From contig CABIZF010000002.1 of NCBI GenBank assembly GCA_902363135.1, forward strand, positions 551,098 through 615,097: a DNA stretch of 64,000 nucleotides. The letters are read 5' to 3'. Every line of letters starts with the position of its first letter. The first letter of the stretch is position 1. This document shows positions 35,247 through 45,107 of this stretch, piece by piece. The translations under genes were made by a program, and so were the position numbers. Under the pieces are notes generated by a model. That model made no database searches, was not told the origin of the DNA, and saw only the letters and a program-made list of their open reading frames with translations. This DNA comes from Lachnospiraceae bacterium (GTDB taxonomy: Bacteria > Bacillota > Clostridia > Lachnospirales > Lachnospiraceae).

Positions 35247-36269
35247 ATGATTAAAGAAGCAATTTTAAAACTGGCAAAGAAACAGGATCTGACCTACGCG
35301 GAAGCAGAGGCAGTCATGAATGAGATCATGGGAGGAGAGGCGACGCCGGTACAGATGTCTTCGTATCTGACTGCACTTGCCATGAAAGGAGAGACAATCG
35401 ATGAGATTACCGCATCGGCAGCCGGAATGCGCGCGCACTGTGTAAAGCTTCTTCACAATCTGGATGTACTTGAGATCGTAGGAACCGGCGGAGACGGATC
35501 GAATTCTTTCAATATATCGACGACCTCCTCACTGGTCATTGCGTCAGCAGGCGTTCCGGTCGCAAAGCATGGCAATCGGGCAGCATCCTCAAAGTCCGGG
35601 GCTGCAGACGTACTGGAAGCGCTGGGGGTGAAGATTACTGTATCTCCGGAAAAGAGTGCCGAGCTGCTGCATAAGATCAATATCTGTTTCCTGTTTGCGC
35701 AGAATTACCATGTGGCAATGAAGTATGTGGCTCCGATCAGAAAAGAGCTGGGCATTCGAACGGTATTTAATATCTTAGGACCGCTCAGCAATCCGGCGGG
35801 CGCGAACATGGAGCTGATGGGCGTATTTGACCAGTCGCTGGTCGAGCCGCTGGCACAGGTCATGGCGAATCTTGGCGTGACACGCGGAATGGTCGTATAC
35901 GGACAGGATCGTCTGGATGAGATTTCGATGAGTGCGCCGACCTCTGTGTGCGAGATCAAGGATGGAACCTTTACAAGCTATGAGCTCGCGCCGGAGCAGT
36001 TTGGATATGAACGATGTGAGAAGGACGCTTTACAGGGAGGCACACCGGAAGAGAATGCACAGATCACACGGGCGATCCTGACAGGCGCCAAGCAGGGTGC
36101 AAAGCGTCAGGCGGTCTGCCTGAATGCGGGGGCGGCACTCTACATTGCAGGAAAAGCCGAAACGATTGAGAAAGGTGTGCGTCAGGCAGAGCAGCTACTT
36201 GACAGTGGAGCGGCACTTGCGAAGCTGGAGGAATTTATCCGGGAATCCAATGCGGAGGAGCAGAGATGA
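35247..36269 (+). CDS. trpD: Anthranilate phosphoribosyltransferase
   Basis: Transfers phosphoribose from PRPP to anthranilate. 340 residues. Glycine-rich PRPP loop [20 protein letters not shown] near residue 80, then [20 protein letters not shown] and the metal-binding [23 protein letters not shown] lies 8 bases upstream. It overlaps trpC by ATGA. It is a separate protein here, not fused to TrpG. Confidence 0.97.
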   Translation: MIKEAILKLAKKQDLTYAEAEAVMNEIMGGEATPVQMSSYLTALAMKGETIDEITASAAGMRAHCVKLLHNLDVLEIVGTGGDGSNSFNISTTSSLVIASAGVPVAKHGNRAASSKSGAADVLEALGVKITVSPEKSAELLHKINICFLFAQNYHVAMKYVAPIRKELGIRTVFNILGPLSNPAGANMELMGVFDQSLVEPLAQVMANLGVTRGMVVYGQDRLDEISMSAPTSVCEIKDGTFTSYELAPEQFGYERCEKDALQGGTPEENAQITRAILTGAKQGAKRQAVCLNAGAALYIAGKAETIEKGVRQAEQLLDSGAALAKLEEFIRESNAEEQR

Positions 36270-37060
36270 ATATTCTGGAGCAAATCGCGGCGCAGACGAG
36301 GGAACGGATCGAAGCGGAAAAGCGGCAGACGCCGACGGAAGAGCTGATCCGTCAGATCGAAGCGACCGAGCAAAAAAAATCAAAACGGAGCTTTTATGAG
36401 GCTTTAAAAAAGCCTGGGATGTCCTATATCTGTGAGGTAAAAAAAGCGTCGCCCTCGAAGGGGCTGATCGCTTCGGATTTCCCGTACCTGGACATTGCCA
36501 GAGAGTATGAGGCAGCGGGTGCATCCGCAATCTCCTGTCTGACGGAGCCGTTTCGGTTCCTCGGAAAGGATGCATATCTGCAGGAGATTGCAGCGCAGGT
36601 AGAGATTCCGGTGCTGCGCAAGGATTTTACCGTCGATGAGTATATGATTTATCAGGCGTGTCTGCTTGGTGCATCGGCAGTGCTTCTGATCTGTGCAATT
36701 CTGGATGATGCACAGCTGCGCGCCTATCGGGAGCTGGCAGAGTCACTTGGGATGGATGCGCTGGTCGAGGCACATGACGAGGCAGAGGCCTGCCGGGCAG
36801 CAGTAAGTGGTGCGCGCATCATCGGTGTGAACAACCGGGATCTGAAGACGTTTCAGGTCGATGTGACGAACAGCGTCCGGCTGCGGAGCCTGATTCCGGA
36901 GGAGGCGGCCTATGTCTCTGAGAGTGGGATCCGGACCGCACAGGACATTCAGGTACTTCGAGAGAATCATGTAGATGCGGTGCTGATTGGTGAGACGCTG
37001 ATGCGCAGTCCGAAAAAGCGGGAAGCCCTAGAAGAGCTGAACGGAGGAATGATTCTGTAG
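36266..37060 (+). CDS. trpC: Indole-3-glycerol-phosphate synthase
   Basis: Closes the indole ring. 264 residues of TIM barrel: [19 protein letters not shown] with the catalytic lysine, [45 protein letters not shown] and [16 protein letters not shown]. The start overlaps the trpD stop by ATGA. It is not fused to TrpF, which follows after a 93-base gap. Confidence 0.97.
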   Translation: MNILEQIAAQTRERIEAEKRQTPTEELIRQIEATEQKKSKRSFYEALKKPGMSYICEVKKASPSKGLIASDFPYLDIAREYEAAGASAISCLTEPFRFLGKDAYLQEIAAQVEIPVLRKDFTVDEYMIYQACLLGASAVLLICAILDDAQLRAYRELAESLGMDALVEAHDEAEACRAAVSGARIIGVNNRDLKTFQVDVTNSVRLRSLIPEEAAYVSESGIRTAQDIQVLRENHVDAVLIGETLMRSPKKREALEELNGGMIL

Positions 37061-37153
37061 AAAAAGGTGCCGTCTGCTTCTGGCAGCAAGGACACAGAAA
37101 GCTGCCATAGCGGCAGAACAGCAGGAAGTACAGGTGTGGAAAGGAAGTATACT

Positions 37154-37813
37154 GTGTGTGTAATACGGAAACAGGAAGAAACAGGAGCTTCACAGCGAAC
37201 GAAAATCAAGATCTGCGGCCTGAGCCGCCCGGAGGATATCGAAGCTGTCAATGAGGTGAAGCCGGACTACGCAGGCTTTGTAGTGGAAGTACCGAAAAGC
37301 CGCAGAAATGTGTCCGTCCAACAGCTTCGAAGGCTGACGGCGCTGCTCGACCACGGGATCGTTTCTGTCGGCGTCTTTGTCAATGCGCCGGTGGAGCTGA
37401 TCGTGGGTCTGCTGCAGGATGGCGTACTTGCGATGGCTCAGCTGCACGGGCAGGAGGATGCGTCGTATGTGGAAGCAGTGAAAGAACAGACGGGTCGACC
37501 GGTAGTTCAGGCGTTTTCCATTCGGACACAGGAGGATGTACAGCGGGCATTTGCCAGTCCTGCCGATTACATTTTGCTGGATCAGGGTGGCGGAGGAACC
37601 GGACGGACGTTTGACTGGTCCTTGCTGGAGCGGTCAAAGGCTGCAGAAAATAAAACGCCATTTTTTCTGGCGGGCGGGCTTGGAGTCGACAATCTGGAAG
37701 AGGCGATCCGGACGACGCGACCCTTTGCGGTTGATCTCTCCAGCAGTCTTGAGACAGATGGCAGGAAAGATGCCGGGAAGATACGGGAGGCAGTGCGGAT
37801 TGTGAGAGCATGA
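37154..37813 (+). CDS. trpF: Phosphoribosylanthranilate isomerase
   Basis: Amadori rearrangement in the pathway. About 219 residues of TIM barrel: [48 protein letters not shown] and [16 protein letters not shown]. The start is uncertain. The frame is open from a GTG at 37,067, but the conserved domain begins only at 37,199 and relatives start at its KIKICGL. GTG 37,154 has AAAGGAAG 8 bases upstream and is my choice. No ATG lies near. The extra 15 or so N-terminal residues are not conserved in the family. It overlaps the frame leading to trpB by 4 bases. Confidence 0.93.
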   Translation: MCVIRKQEETGASQRTKIKICGLSRPEDIEAVNEVKPDYAGFVVEVPKSRRNVSVQQLRRLTALLDHGIVSVGVFVNAPVELIVGLLQDGVLAMAQLHGQEDASYVEAVKEQTGRPVVQAFSIRTQEDVQRAFASPADYILLDQGGGGTGRTFDWSLLERSKAAENKTPFFLAGGLGVDNLEEAIRTTRPFAVDLSSSLETDGRKDAGKIREAVRIVRA

Positions 37814-37863
37814 AATGCCTGGAGAAAGAACAGATAAGACAACAGAAGAAAGGAAGAATCAAT

Positions 37864-39048
37864 ATGTCAAAAGGAAGATTTGGAATCCACGGAGGCCAGT
37901 ACATCCCAGAGACACTGATGAATGCAGTGATCGAACTGGAAGAGGCATACCTTCATTATAAAGATGATCCGGAATTTAACCGGGAGCTGACAGAGCTGTT
38001 CAATGAGTATGCCGGTCGGCCCTCCCGCCTGTACTATGCTTCACATATGACGGAGGATCTTGGCGGCGCGAAGGTTTACCTGAAGCGCGAGGATCTGAAC
38101 CATACCGGTGCGCATAAGATCAACAACGTGCTCGGTCAGGTACTGCTGGCGAAGAAAATGGGAAAAACCCGTGTCATTGCGGAGACCGGAGCCGGTCAGC
38201 ACGGAGTGGCGACAGCGACAGTGGCAGCACTGATGGGCATGGAATGTGAAGTATTTATGGGTGAGGAAGACACAAAGCGTCAGGCACTGAACGTTTATAA
38301 AATGCGTCTGCTCGGCGCAACGGTGCATCCGGTGACCTCCGGGACAGCGACCCTGAAGGATGCCGTATCAGAGACGATGCGTGAGTGGACGAACCGGATT
38401 GCGGATACGCATTATGTACTCGGTTCGGTCATGGGGCCGCATCCGTTCCCGACGATCGTGCGTGATTTTCAGGCGGTCATTTCCAAAGAGATCAGACAGC
38501 AGATGCTGGAAAAGGAGGGAAGACTGCCGGATGCGGTGCTGGCATGCGTCGGTGGCGGATCCAATGCGATCGGCACCTTTTATCACTTCATTGAGGATGA
38601 GGGCGTGCGCCTGATTGGCTGTGAGGCAGCCGGACGCGGCGTCAATACGGCAGAGACAGCGGCGACCATCGCGACAGGAAGGCTTGGCATTTTCCATGGC
38701 ATGAAGTCCTATTTCTGTCAGGATGAATACGGGCAGATCGCCCCGGTCTACTCGATTTCAGCCGGACTCGATTATCCGGGTATCGGTCCGGAGCATGCAC
38801 ACCTGTACGATACCGGACGTGCTGAATATGTGCCGGTGACAGACGAGGAGGCAGTGGATGCATTTGAGTATCTCTCCCGGATCGAGGGCATCATCCCGGC
38901 GATAGAGAGTGCACATGCCGTTGCCTATGCGAAGAAGCTTGTACCGACGATGAGAAAGGACCAGTGCGTAGTCATTACGATTTCCGGCCGCGGTGACAAG
39001 GACTGTGCAGCGATTGCACGTTACAGAGGGGAGGATATTCATGAATAA
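37864..39048 (+). CDS. trpB: Tryptophan synthase beta chain
   Basis: Condenses indole with serine. 394 residues, PLP-dependent. The PLP lysine is in [20 protein letters not shown]; the phosphate-binding loop is [33 protein letters not shown] is also typical of the TrpB1 class. ATG at 37,864 has GAAAGGAAG upstream; the frame open to 37,810 is not needed. The trpA start lies inside its 3' end. Confidence 0.97.
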   Translation: MSKGRFGIHGGQYIPETLMNAVIELEEAYLHYKDDPEFNRELTELFNEYAGRPSRLYYASHMTEDLGGAKVYLKREDLNHTGAHKINNVLGQVLLAKKMGKTRVIAETGAGQHGVATATVAALMGMECEVFMGEEDTKRQALNVYKMRLLGATVHPVTSGTATLKDAVSETMREWTNRIADTHYVLGSVMGPHPFPTIVRDFQAVISKEIRQQMLEKEGRLPDAVLACVGGGSNAIGTFYHFIEDEGVRLIGCEAAGRGVNTAETAATIATGRLGIFHGMKSYFCQDEYGQIAPVYSISAGLDYPGIGPEHAHLYDTGRAEYVPVTDEEAVDAFEYLSRIEGIIPAIESAHAVAYAKKLVPTMRKDQCVVITISGRGDKDCAAIARYRGEDIHE

Positions 39049-39817
39049 GAGAATTGCGGAAGCATTTGCAAATGGAAAGGCGTTTATCCCGTTTCTGACC
39101 TGCGGAGATCCGTCACTTGAAGTGACGGAGCAGCTCATCTACGCGATGGAAGAGGCAGGTGCAGATTTGATTGAACTCGGAATCCCGTTTTCTGATCCGA
39201 CTGCGGAAGGGCCGGTCATTCAGGCAGCGAATGTGCGTGCCTTAAGCGGTGGCGTTACGACCGATAAAATTTTTGATATGGTAAAGCGGCTCCGACAGAA
39301 TACGAAGATTCCGATGGTGTTCATGACGTATGCGAATGTTGTCTTTTCCTATGGTACGGAGCGCTTTATCCAGAAGGCGGCCAGTCTTGGTATGGACGGC
39401 CTGATTCTTCCGGATGTGCCGTTTGAGGAAAAGGAGGAGTTCGATTCGGTGTGTAAAAAATATGGCCTGGATCTGATTTCCCTGATTGCACCGACCTCCC
39501 ATGAGCGGATCACTCAGATTGCAAAAGAGGCGGAAGGGTTCGTATACTGCGTATCCTCTCTTGGCGTGACCGGTATGCGTTCTGCGATCACGACCGATAT
39601 CGGTGCGATGGTACAGCTCGTGAAGGCAGCAAAGGATATTCCGTGCGCGGTCGGCTTTGGCATCTCTACTCCGGAGCAGGCAGCTGCGATGGCGGCAAAA
39701 TCAGACGGGGCGATCGTCGGATCCGCGATCGTGAAGCTCTGCGGGCAGTATAAAGAGGCGTGTGTACCGTATGTGAAAGAGTATGTAAAGTCCATGAAGG
39801 ATGCGGTGAGAGGATAA
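39041..39817 (+). CDS. trpA: Tryptophan synthase alpha chain
   Basis: Cleaves indole-glycerol phosphate and channels indole to TrpB. 258 residues of TIM barrel with the catalytic Glu in [20 protein letters not shown] and Asp in [15 protein letters not shown], plus [14 protein letters not shown] for phosphate binding. GGGGAGG precedes ATG 39,041, and the gene overlaps trpB by 8 bases. It is the last gene of the operon. Confidence 0.97.
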   Translation: MNKRIAEAFANGKAFIPFLTCGDPSLEVTEQLIYAMEEAGADLIELGIPFSDPTAEGPVIQAANVRALSGGVTTDKIFDMVKRLRQNTKIPMVFMTYANVVFSYGTERFIQKAASLGMDGLILPDVPFEEKEEFDSVCKKYGLDLISLIAPTSHERITQIAKEAEGFVYCVSSLGVTGMRSAITTDIGAMVQLVKAAKDIPCAVGFGISTPEQAAAMAAKSDGAIVGSAIVKLCGQYKEACVPYVKEYVKSMKDAVRG

Positions 39818-39822
39818 TAAAA

Positions 39823-39882
39823 ATACCCTGACGTTGGCTCTGTATAGTAAATAAGACTATATAAGAGGAAGCGTCAGGGTAT
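39823..39882. terminator. Long hairpin between trpA and the S1-domain gene
   Basis: ATACCCTGACG (39,823-39,833) pairs with CGTCAGGGTAT (39,872-39,882); the loop has an inner TATAGT/ACTATA dyad. A T run follows on the minus strand (TATTTTTATTA), so it mainly ends the S1-domain gene, and may also stop trp transcription. Confidence 0.65.
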
Positions 39883-39896
39883 TGTGGTTTAGCGCA

Positions 39897-40862
39897 TCAG
39901 GACAGCTTAATATTTTTAAATAAAGAAGCAAGGGAGGTCGTCGCTGCCTCAGTTTCCGGCATCTCGTAGGTCTCTTCCTCGACCTCGACAGCTGCGACAT
40001 CCTCAAGAGCCTTCATGCTCAGACTGATCTTGCCGTCTTTGATGCCGATGACCTTGACTTTGACGGTCTGCCCTTCTTTGAGCACGACACCCGGGTGCTT
40101 GATTCGCTGCTGGCAGATCTGGGATACGTGTACGAGTCCGGTCAGATCGTTGGAGAGACGGACAAACGCACCGTATGGCATCAGAGATTCCACCGTTCCC
40201 TCGGTCACGAGGCCGACTTCTACATTCGATACGCGCTGCTTGCGCTCTTCTGCTTCTTTCTCGCGCAGGATCTCTTTTGCGGAGAGCACGAGCTTTTTAT
40301 CCTCCGGATCGGCGGTGATGACGCGGACCTCGATCTCTTTTCCGACCCAGTCCTCCGGATTTTCTACATATTCCAGAGCCAGCTTGGAGGCCGGGATAAA
40401 ACCGCGGATGCCTTCTACATAAGCGACTACGCCGCTTTTGACTGCCTCGCTGATCTTTACCGTGATATTGGACTGATCCTTTAAGAGCTGCTCAAGACGC
40501 TCCCAGCCGAGTACGGCAGCAGCCTCTTTCATAGAGAGAAGGATGTGTCCTTCGCCATCGTCGCGGCGGATGACAGTCGCAGAGATGGTCTGTCCGACCT
40601 GAATCTCGTTGAAGGTAAAGTTCGGATCATCGCTTGCATCTTCCAGACGAATGATTCCGTCAGTGAAAGAACCGAAGTCGAGTGTCACGGTATCTTCAGA
40701 TACGCCGATGACCTCACCGGTCAGAATATCACCCTCATGGATCGGCTTTAAAGAAGCGTTGATTGCATCCTCATAATCTGCCATTGTCTCTACCGGAGCC
40801 GCAGTCTCTTTTGTAGCGGTTTCCGGCTTGGTTTCATTCATGTTTTTTACTTCTTCGCTCAT
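39897..40862 (-). CDS. S1 RNA-binding domain protein (ribosomal protein S1-like)
   Basis: A 321-residue protein with three S1 (OB-fold) repeats: about 40-110 (GDILTGEVIGVSEDTVTLDF), 125-195 (VVAYVEGIRGFIPASKLALE) and 210-280 (GTVESLMPYGAFVRLSNDLT, GLVHVSQIC). This three-repeat form is common in Clostridia, where it likely helps translation initiation or RNA handling. It is shorter than the six-repeat S1 of Proteobacteria. An acidic, flexible N-terminus of about 35 residues precedes the domains. It is monocistronic and converges with trpA. Confidence 0.88.
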   Translation of the reverse strand: MSEEVKNMNETKPETATKETAAPVETMADYEDAINASLKPIHEGDILTGEVIGVSEDTVTLDFGSFTDGIIRLEDASDDPNFTFNEIQVGQTISATVIRRDDGEGHILLSMKEAAAVLGWERLEQLLKDQSNITVKISEAVKSGVVAYVEGIRGFIPASKLALEYVENPEDWVGKEIEVRVITADPEDKKLVLSAKEILREKEAEERKQRVSNVEVGLVTEGTVESLMPYGAFVRLSNDLTGLVHVSQICQQRIKHPGVVLKEGQTVKVKVIGIKDGKISLSMKALEDVAAVEVEEETYEMPETEAATTSLASLFKNIKLS

Positions 40863-40941
40863 AATAGCCTCCGTTTTCTAAAAAAGTTAGTAATATTTTA
40901 CCACAAAGTAGAAGCTTTGGGTACAGGAAATCAGAAAAGTG

Positions 40942-40970
40942 TTTCAAAATGTCGGGCAAAGTGGTATACT
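40942..40970 (+). promoter_or_regulatory. Promoter of the tsaC-rpiB cluster
   Basis: TTTCAA (40,942-40,947), 17-base spacer, TATACT (40,965-40,970). It lies 29 bases before the tsaC start at 40,999, which argues against the longer frame from 40,939. Confidence 0.6.
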
Positions 40971-40998
40971 ATACAGGATTGGAAAGGCAGGAATAGAA

Positions 40999-42045
40999 AT
41001 GCAGACAATTCTGGAAGATATGCGCAGCGGGATTTCGGAAGAAGGGATCCGGCTGGGCGGTGAGATATTGAAACAAGGAGGACTCGTGGCATTCCCGACT
41101 GAGACGGTGTACGGACTCGGTGGCAACGCACTGGATGCGGAGGCTTCCGCAAAAATTTATGCAGCAAAGGGAAGACCGTCAGACAATCCACTGATTGTCC
41201 ATATTGCAGACTGGGAGGCGATCAGGGCGATCGTATCGGAGATCCCGGAGGCTGCGAAGCAACTTGCGGACGCATTCTGGCCAGGTCCGCTTACAATGAT
41301 ACTGAATAAATCAGATCTGGTGCCATATGCGACGACCGGCGGACTAGAGACCGTTGCGGTACGGATGCCGGTGAATCCGATTGCGCGGGCGCTGATCCGG
41401 GCAGGCGGCGGCTATGTGGCGGCTCCGAGCGCGAATACATCCGGACGTCCGAGCCCGACAAAGGCAGAGCATGTGGCAGAGGATTTAAATGGAAAAATTG
41501 ATATGATCATTGATGGCGGGACTGTGGACATCGGGCTGGAGTCTACGATTGTAGATCTGACAGACGGAGCCCCGACGATCCTTCGGCCAGGCTATATCAA
41601 TCAGGAGATGTTGACGAAGGTGCTCGGCGAGGTCGAGATGGACCGTGGACTGATCGCGCCGGAGTCAGGCGTACATCCAAAGGCGCCAGGTATGAAGTAT
41701 CGCCACTATGCACCAAAGGCAGATCTGATTATCGTAGAAGGAGAAGCCGAAAAGGTTCGCAGGAAAATCAATGAGCTGGTGCAGCAGCAGATCTCTGAAG
41801 GGAAAAAGGTCGGCGTGATTGGGACAGATGAGTCTCTTTCTTATTATAAGGATGGAGATGTGCGCTCGATCGGAAGCAGAAAAGATGAGATTACGATTGC
41901 GCAGCACCTGTTCGGGCTGCTCCGGGAGTTTGACGAATCCGATATTTCTGTGATATATTCAGAGGCGTTTGAGACGCCACAGATCGGTCAGGCGATTATG
42001 AACCGTCTGATTAAGGCAGCCGGACATCAGATTATCCGGGTATGA
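40999..42045 (+). CDS. tsaC: Threonylcarbamoyl-AMP synthase (Sua5 type)
   Basis: Makes threonylcarbamoyl-AMP for the t6A37 modification of ANN-decoding tRNAs. 348 residues. YrdC domain (about 15-200): GGLVAFPTETVYGLGGNALD, KGRPSDNPLIVHI, FWPGPLTMIL, VAAPSANTSGRPSPT. A C-terminal Sua5 domain (about 240-345) begins PGMKYRHYAPKADLIIVEGE. The next genes, ywlE-like, rpiB and upp, reproduce the Bacillus ywlC-ywlE-ywlF-upp order. Confidence 0.95.
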   Translation: MQTILEDMRSGISEEGIRLGGEILKQGGLVAFPTETVYGLGGNALDAEASAKIYAAKGRPSDNPLIVHIADWEAIRAIVSEIPEAAKQLADAFWPGPLTMILNKSDLVPYATTGGLETVAVRMPVNPIARALIRAGGGYVAAPSANTSGRPSPTKAEHVAEDLNGKIDMIIDGGTVDIGLESTIVDLTDGAPTILRPGYINQEMLTKVLGEVEMDRGLIAPESGVHPKAPGMKYRHYAPKADLIIVEGEAEKVRRKINELVQQQISEGKKVGVIGTDESLSYYKDGDVRSIGSRKDEITIAQHLFGLLREFDESDISVIYSEAFETPQIGQAIMNRLIKAAGHQIIRV

Positions 42046-42064
42046 GGCGATAAGGAGCAAAAAG

Positions 42065-42532
42065 GTGAAGAAATACGACAGACTTATCTTTGTGAGCAGC
42101 AGTGATACGGCGGTTGGTCCGATGGCAGAGGCCATTTTGCAGAGCAAATTTCTGTTGGAGGAGCTGGAGATCACATCCAAGGGTGTGGTGGTGTTGTTTC
42201 CGGAGCCAATCAATCCAAAGGCAGAGGCGGTTCTGGTCAGCAATGGACTGACGATGAAGAATCACATGAGTGATCCGCTTGTCCGGGAAGATTTTGAAGA
42301 CCGTACGCTGGTGATTGCGCTTGATGAGAGTGTGAAGCAGAAGATTCAGGTGGAGTTTGGCGAAGAATATTCTCTGCTGATTCCGGTGCTGAATGAGTAC
42401 GTCGGAGTACGGGAGGGGATCTCCAATCCATATGGCGGCTCGCTGGCAGATTATGGGAAGTGTTTTGCAGAGCTGGAAGCTCTGATTGCGAAGCTTGTAG
42501 TACAATTGAATGAGGAGGAACTGTTATGTTAG
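42065..42532 (+). CDS. YwlE-like low-molecular-weight phosphatase homologue with degenerate active site
   Basis: A 155-residue protein of the LMW tyrosine/arginine phosphatase fold. Its position between tsaC and rpiB is that of Bacillus ywlE, the protein-arginine phosphatase. The P-loop is aberrant: in relatives it is C-x5-R followed by SPMAE; here RLIFVSSSDTAVGPMAEAIL has Ser for the nucleophilic Cys and Val for the Arg. The C-terminal Asp loop is also not recognisable as DP. So catalysis is unlikely; a binding or regulatory role is possible. GTG start at 42,065 with AAGGAG upstream. It overlaps rpiB by 7 bases. Confidence 0.8.
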   Translation: MKKYDRLIFVSSSDTAVGPMAEAILQSKFLLEELEITSKGVVVLFPEPINPKAEAVLVSNGLTMKNHMSDPLVREDFEDRTLVIALDESVKQKIQVEFGEEYSLLIPVLNEYVGVREGISNPYGGSLADYGKCFAELEALIAKLVVQLNEEELLC

Positions 42533-42957
42533 CATTGGGTTGTGATCAGGCCGGCTATGGCCTGATGCAGGAAGTCAAAAAGCACCTGGAGGAGCGTGGA
42601 CTGGAATATACAGACTGCGGTACTTATTCAGAGGATGCGGTAGACTATCCGGTGTATGCAAAGAAAGTAGTAAAAGAGATTCAGGAGGGGAGATGCGATC
42701 GTGGTATTCTGATCTGTGGCACCGGTATCGGCATTTCCATTACAGCCAACCGCTATAAAGGGATCCGTGCGGCCGTCTGCGGAGATTGCTTCAGTGCTGA
42801 GGCTACCCGTCTGCACAACGATGCCAATATTCTGGCAATGGGTGCGCGTGTGACGGGAACAGGACTTGCAATGAAGATTGTCGATACGTTCCTTGATACG
42901 GAATTTTCCGGCGCAGAGCGTCATGCACGTCGGATCCGAATGATTGATGAGGATTGA
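42526..42957 (+). CDS. rpiB: Ribose-5-phosphate isomerase B
   Basis: Interconverts ribose-5-phosphate and ribulose-5-phosphate in the pentose phosphate pathway. 143 residues of RpiB/LacAB fold: LALGCDQAGYGLMQEVKKHL, the catalytic Cys in ILICGTGIGISITANRYKGI, and LHNDANILAMGARVTG. It belongs to the RpiB rather than LacA/B group by its length and neighbours. Start overlaps the preceding gene, so they are coupled. Confidence 0.95.
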   Translation: MLALGCDQAGYGLMQEVKKHLEERGLEYTDCGTYSEDAVDYPVYAKKVVKEIQEGRCDRGILICGTGIGISITANRYKGIRAAVCGDCFSAEATRLHNDANILAMGARVTGTGLAMKIVDTFLDTEFSGAERHARRIRMIDED

Positions 42958-42978
42958 GCAAAACAATCCGTGTATCAT

Positions 42979-43003
42979 AGGGGCAAAATACTTTTTGACC
43001 CCA
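42979..43003. repeat. Palindromic intergenic repeat between rpiB and upp
   Basis: GGGGCAAAATACTTTTTGACCCC is an imperfect palindrome. Its reverse complement closely matches AGGGTCAAAAGGTATTTTGCCC at 50,659-50,680. It is one unit of the repeat family found again near 50.7 kb. Confidence 0.65.
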
Positions 43004-43029
43004 ATATCTATATATATTAGGAGGAAATT

Positions 43030-43659
43030 ATGCAGAAAATAGTAGTTATGGATCATCCGCTGATCCAGCACAAGGTAGGACTGATTCGAAAAAAGGAGAC
43101 CGGCTCTAAGGAGTTCCGGGAGCTGATCGGAGAAATCGCCATGTATATGTGCTATGAGGCGACGAGAGATCTGAAGCTGACAGATATCGAGATCGAGACG
43201 CCGATCTGCAGGACAACAGTCAAAGAGCTGAGCGGAAAGAAGCTCGCAGTCGTTCCGATTCTGCGTGCAGGCCTTGGAATGGTAGAGGGAATGCTTGCAA
43301 TGATTCCGGCAGCAAAGGTAGGCCACATCGGACTGTACCGTGATCCGGAGACCTTAAAGCCGGTAGAGTATTACTGTAAGCTTCCGGCTGACTCTAACGA
43401 GCGGGAGGTATTTGTCGTAGACCCGATGCTTGCGACCGGCGGATCAGCAGTGGCAGCGATCCAGATGCTCAAGGATAAGGGAGTAAAGAATATCCGTTTC
43501 CTTTGCATCATCGCAGCACCGGAAGGCGTAGAGGCAATGAAGAAGGCTCATCCGGATGTCGATATTTATATCGGAGCGCTGGATCAGCATCTCAATGAGC
43601 ACGGATACATTGTTCCGGGTCTTGGCGATGCCGGAGACCGTATTTTCGGAACCAAATAA
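43030..43659 (+). CDS. upp: Uracil phosphoribosyltransferase
   Basis: Salvages uracil to UMP using PRPP. 209 residues: [39 protein letters not shown], and the PRPP loop [18 protein letters not shown]; the uracil site is near [17 protein letters not shown] at the C-terminus. AGGAGG lies 6 bases upstream of the ATG. A terminator follows. Separate promoter or read-through from rpiB cannot be told apart. Confidence 0.97.
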   Translation: MQKIVVMDHPLIQHKVGLIRKKETGSKEFRELIGEIAMYMCYEATRDLKLTDIEIETPICRTTVKELSGKKLAVVPILRAGLGMVEGMLAMIPAAKVGHIGLYRDPETLKPVEYYCKLPADSNEREVFVVDPMLATGGSAVAAIQMLKDKGVKNIRFLCIIAAPEGVEAMKKAHPDVDIYIGALDQHLNEHGYIVPGLGDAGDRIFGTK

Positions 43660-43675
43660 GAAAGCAGGACAATAC

Positions 43676-43713
43676 AAAGGGGCTGCCGCACGTGAGTGCG
43701 ACAGCCCCTTTTT
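43676..43713. terminator. Terminator after upp
   Basis: AAAGGGGCTGCCGCAC (43,676-43,691) pairs with GTGCGACAGCCCCTTT (from 43,696) with one mismatch, followed by further T residues. It may also serve the converging HAD gene. Confidence 0.85.
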
Positions 43714-43763
43714 CAAGGTATTACGGGAGAAAACGATTTTTGTCAGACTTAGTTTGTTTGATG

Positions 43764-45107
43764 TTACTCTGCCGGACGTACCAGTACTTCTTCGGTCTCG
43801 CCAAGAAGAATGGAGTATTCGGACGGACGGAGCTGGCCGTGGTTCTCATCTCTTCCCTGCAGGACAAAGCGTGCGTCTGCATTTCCGATGGATTCCGCTG
43901 CTTCTGTGGAACCCTGCCAGATCGGGTCGCTTGTCTTACGGTAACGGTTGAAGATCACGCCGAGCTGTGTATCGCCGCTTTCCATCCAGTCAGTCATCAT
44001 ATTCCAGTCGCCTGCACTGTCGCCGAATACCATCAGAGGGCCTGCACCGTCATAATTCGGAGCGATGAAATTAGTGATTATTGTACTCTTACCTGCAGCC
44101 TGCGTCTGAGCATATTTGCCCTCGCCGCCCCAGTTGTAGTCATATTCGTTCGTGTACTTGCCGTCCTTGAGCACGTTGCGCATTGCAAAGACATGATCCT
44201 CCGGAACGTTGTAGCCGAAGTTGTCGTTTGCGGCACGGATAACATCGATGAAAGAAGCGGAGATAATATAAACGTCAATATTGTTTGCCATCAGGGTCTG
44301 GTAGAGATTCTGCAGTTCATCTGTGAAAGTAATTCCGGTGATGAAGCTTGTGGTGATTACGCCGCTCTCGCCTTCCAGCTCAACCGGAGAGGTCCAGACT
44401 GTCTTGCTGTAGCGTCCGTAGTTGGACCAGTAGGTATGGGAAGCAAGCGCCAGATCATATACTTCGTCCGGAGTCATGCCGGCAAAAAGGTAAGTAACCC
44501 ACGGATAAGAAACAGATGCATCAAAGGTATCGCCTACTGCAGTATACATGTAGCGGAGCTTAGCTGCAAAGTCCTCATACTGATTGGTTGCATGGATATA
44601 GGTAAGGTCGTAGGTTCCGCCTGCACCGAAGCCCTCATAATTATCATACAGCCACTGATAGTCGGAAGTGAGATCAGCGACCAGATTTGCTACGGTCACA
44701 TCGCCGTCTGCGAGATTCTTTCCGACCGGTTCGTCTAAGGACGGAATCTGTGTCTCAAGGATATCGCCAAGCTCTGCCGGGTCGATCTTGAACTGCAGAT
44801 TTTCGATCTGATAAGCGAGCAGCGCTTCCTCTACGTCAAAAATAGCAGATGTATTGTCGAAGTCGAATACAACATAGCGTCCGCTGTCTGCGTTTGCGTC
44901 GATGACGGACTGGATACGCTCCCGGGTAGCCGGCGCCCAGTTGCCGGTCATCATTGTTTTGGCGTCAGATTTTTCAGCAGCCTCAGTTATGGCTTCTGCC
45001 GGAGCCTCTGTGGTTTCCTCCGCAAATGCGGAAACCGGATAAAGGCTGGTCGTAGCGAGCATGAGCACGGATAATAACAATCCGGTCTGTCTGGTTTTCT
45101 TTTTCAT
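43764..45107 (-). CDS. Secreted HAD-family phosphatase
   Basis: A 447-residue exported enzyme. Signal peptide MKKKTRQTGLLLSVLMLATT, cleaved near SAFAEE, is followed by an acidic Thr/Glu/Ala linker. HAD motif I is YVVFDFDNTSAIFD with the nucleophile and acid/base Asp two apart. Motif II is VYIISASFIDVI, and motif IV is LMVFGDSAGDWNMMTDW. The large insertion between I and II forms a cap. The overall plan resembles secreted phosphatases such as phosphorylcholine phosphatase, but the substrate is not determined. No membrane or wall anchor, so free or loosely bound. It diverges from the large surface protein gene. Confidence 0.85.
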   Translation of the reverse strand: MKKKTRQTGLLLSVLMLATTSLYPVSAFAEETTEAPAEAITEAAEKSDAKTMMTGNWAPATRERIQSVIDANADSGRYVVFDFDNTSAIFDVEEALLAYQIENLQFKIDPAELGDILETQIPSLDEPVGKNLADGDVTVANLVADLTSDYQWLYDNYEGFGAGGTYDLTYIHATNQYEDFAAKLRYMYTAVGDTFDASVSYPWVTYLFAGMTPDEVYDLALASHTYWSNYGRYSKTVWTSPVELEGESGVITTSFITGITFTDELQNLYQTLMANNIDVYIISASFIDVIRAANDNFGYNVPEDHVFAMRNVLKDGKYTNEYDYNWGGEGKYAQTQAAGKSTIITNFIAPNYDGAGPLMVFGDSAGDWNMMTDWMESGDTQLGVIFNRYRKTSDPIWQGSTEAAESIGNADARFVLQGRDENHGQLRPSEYSILLGETEEVLVRPAE

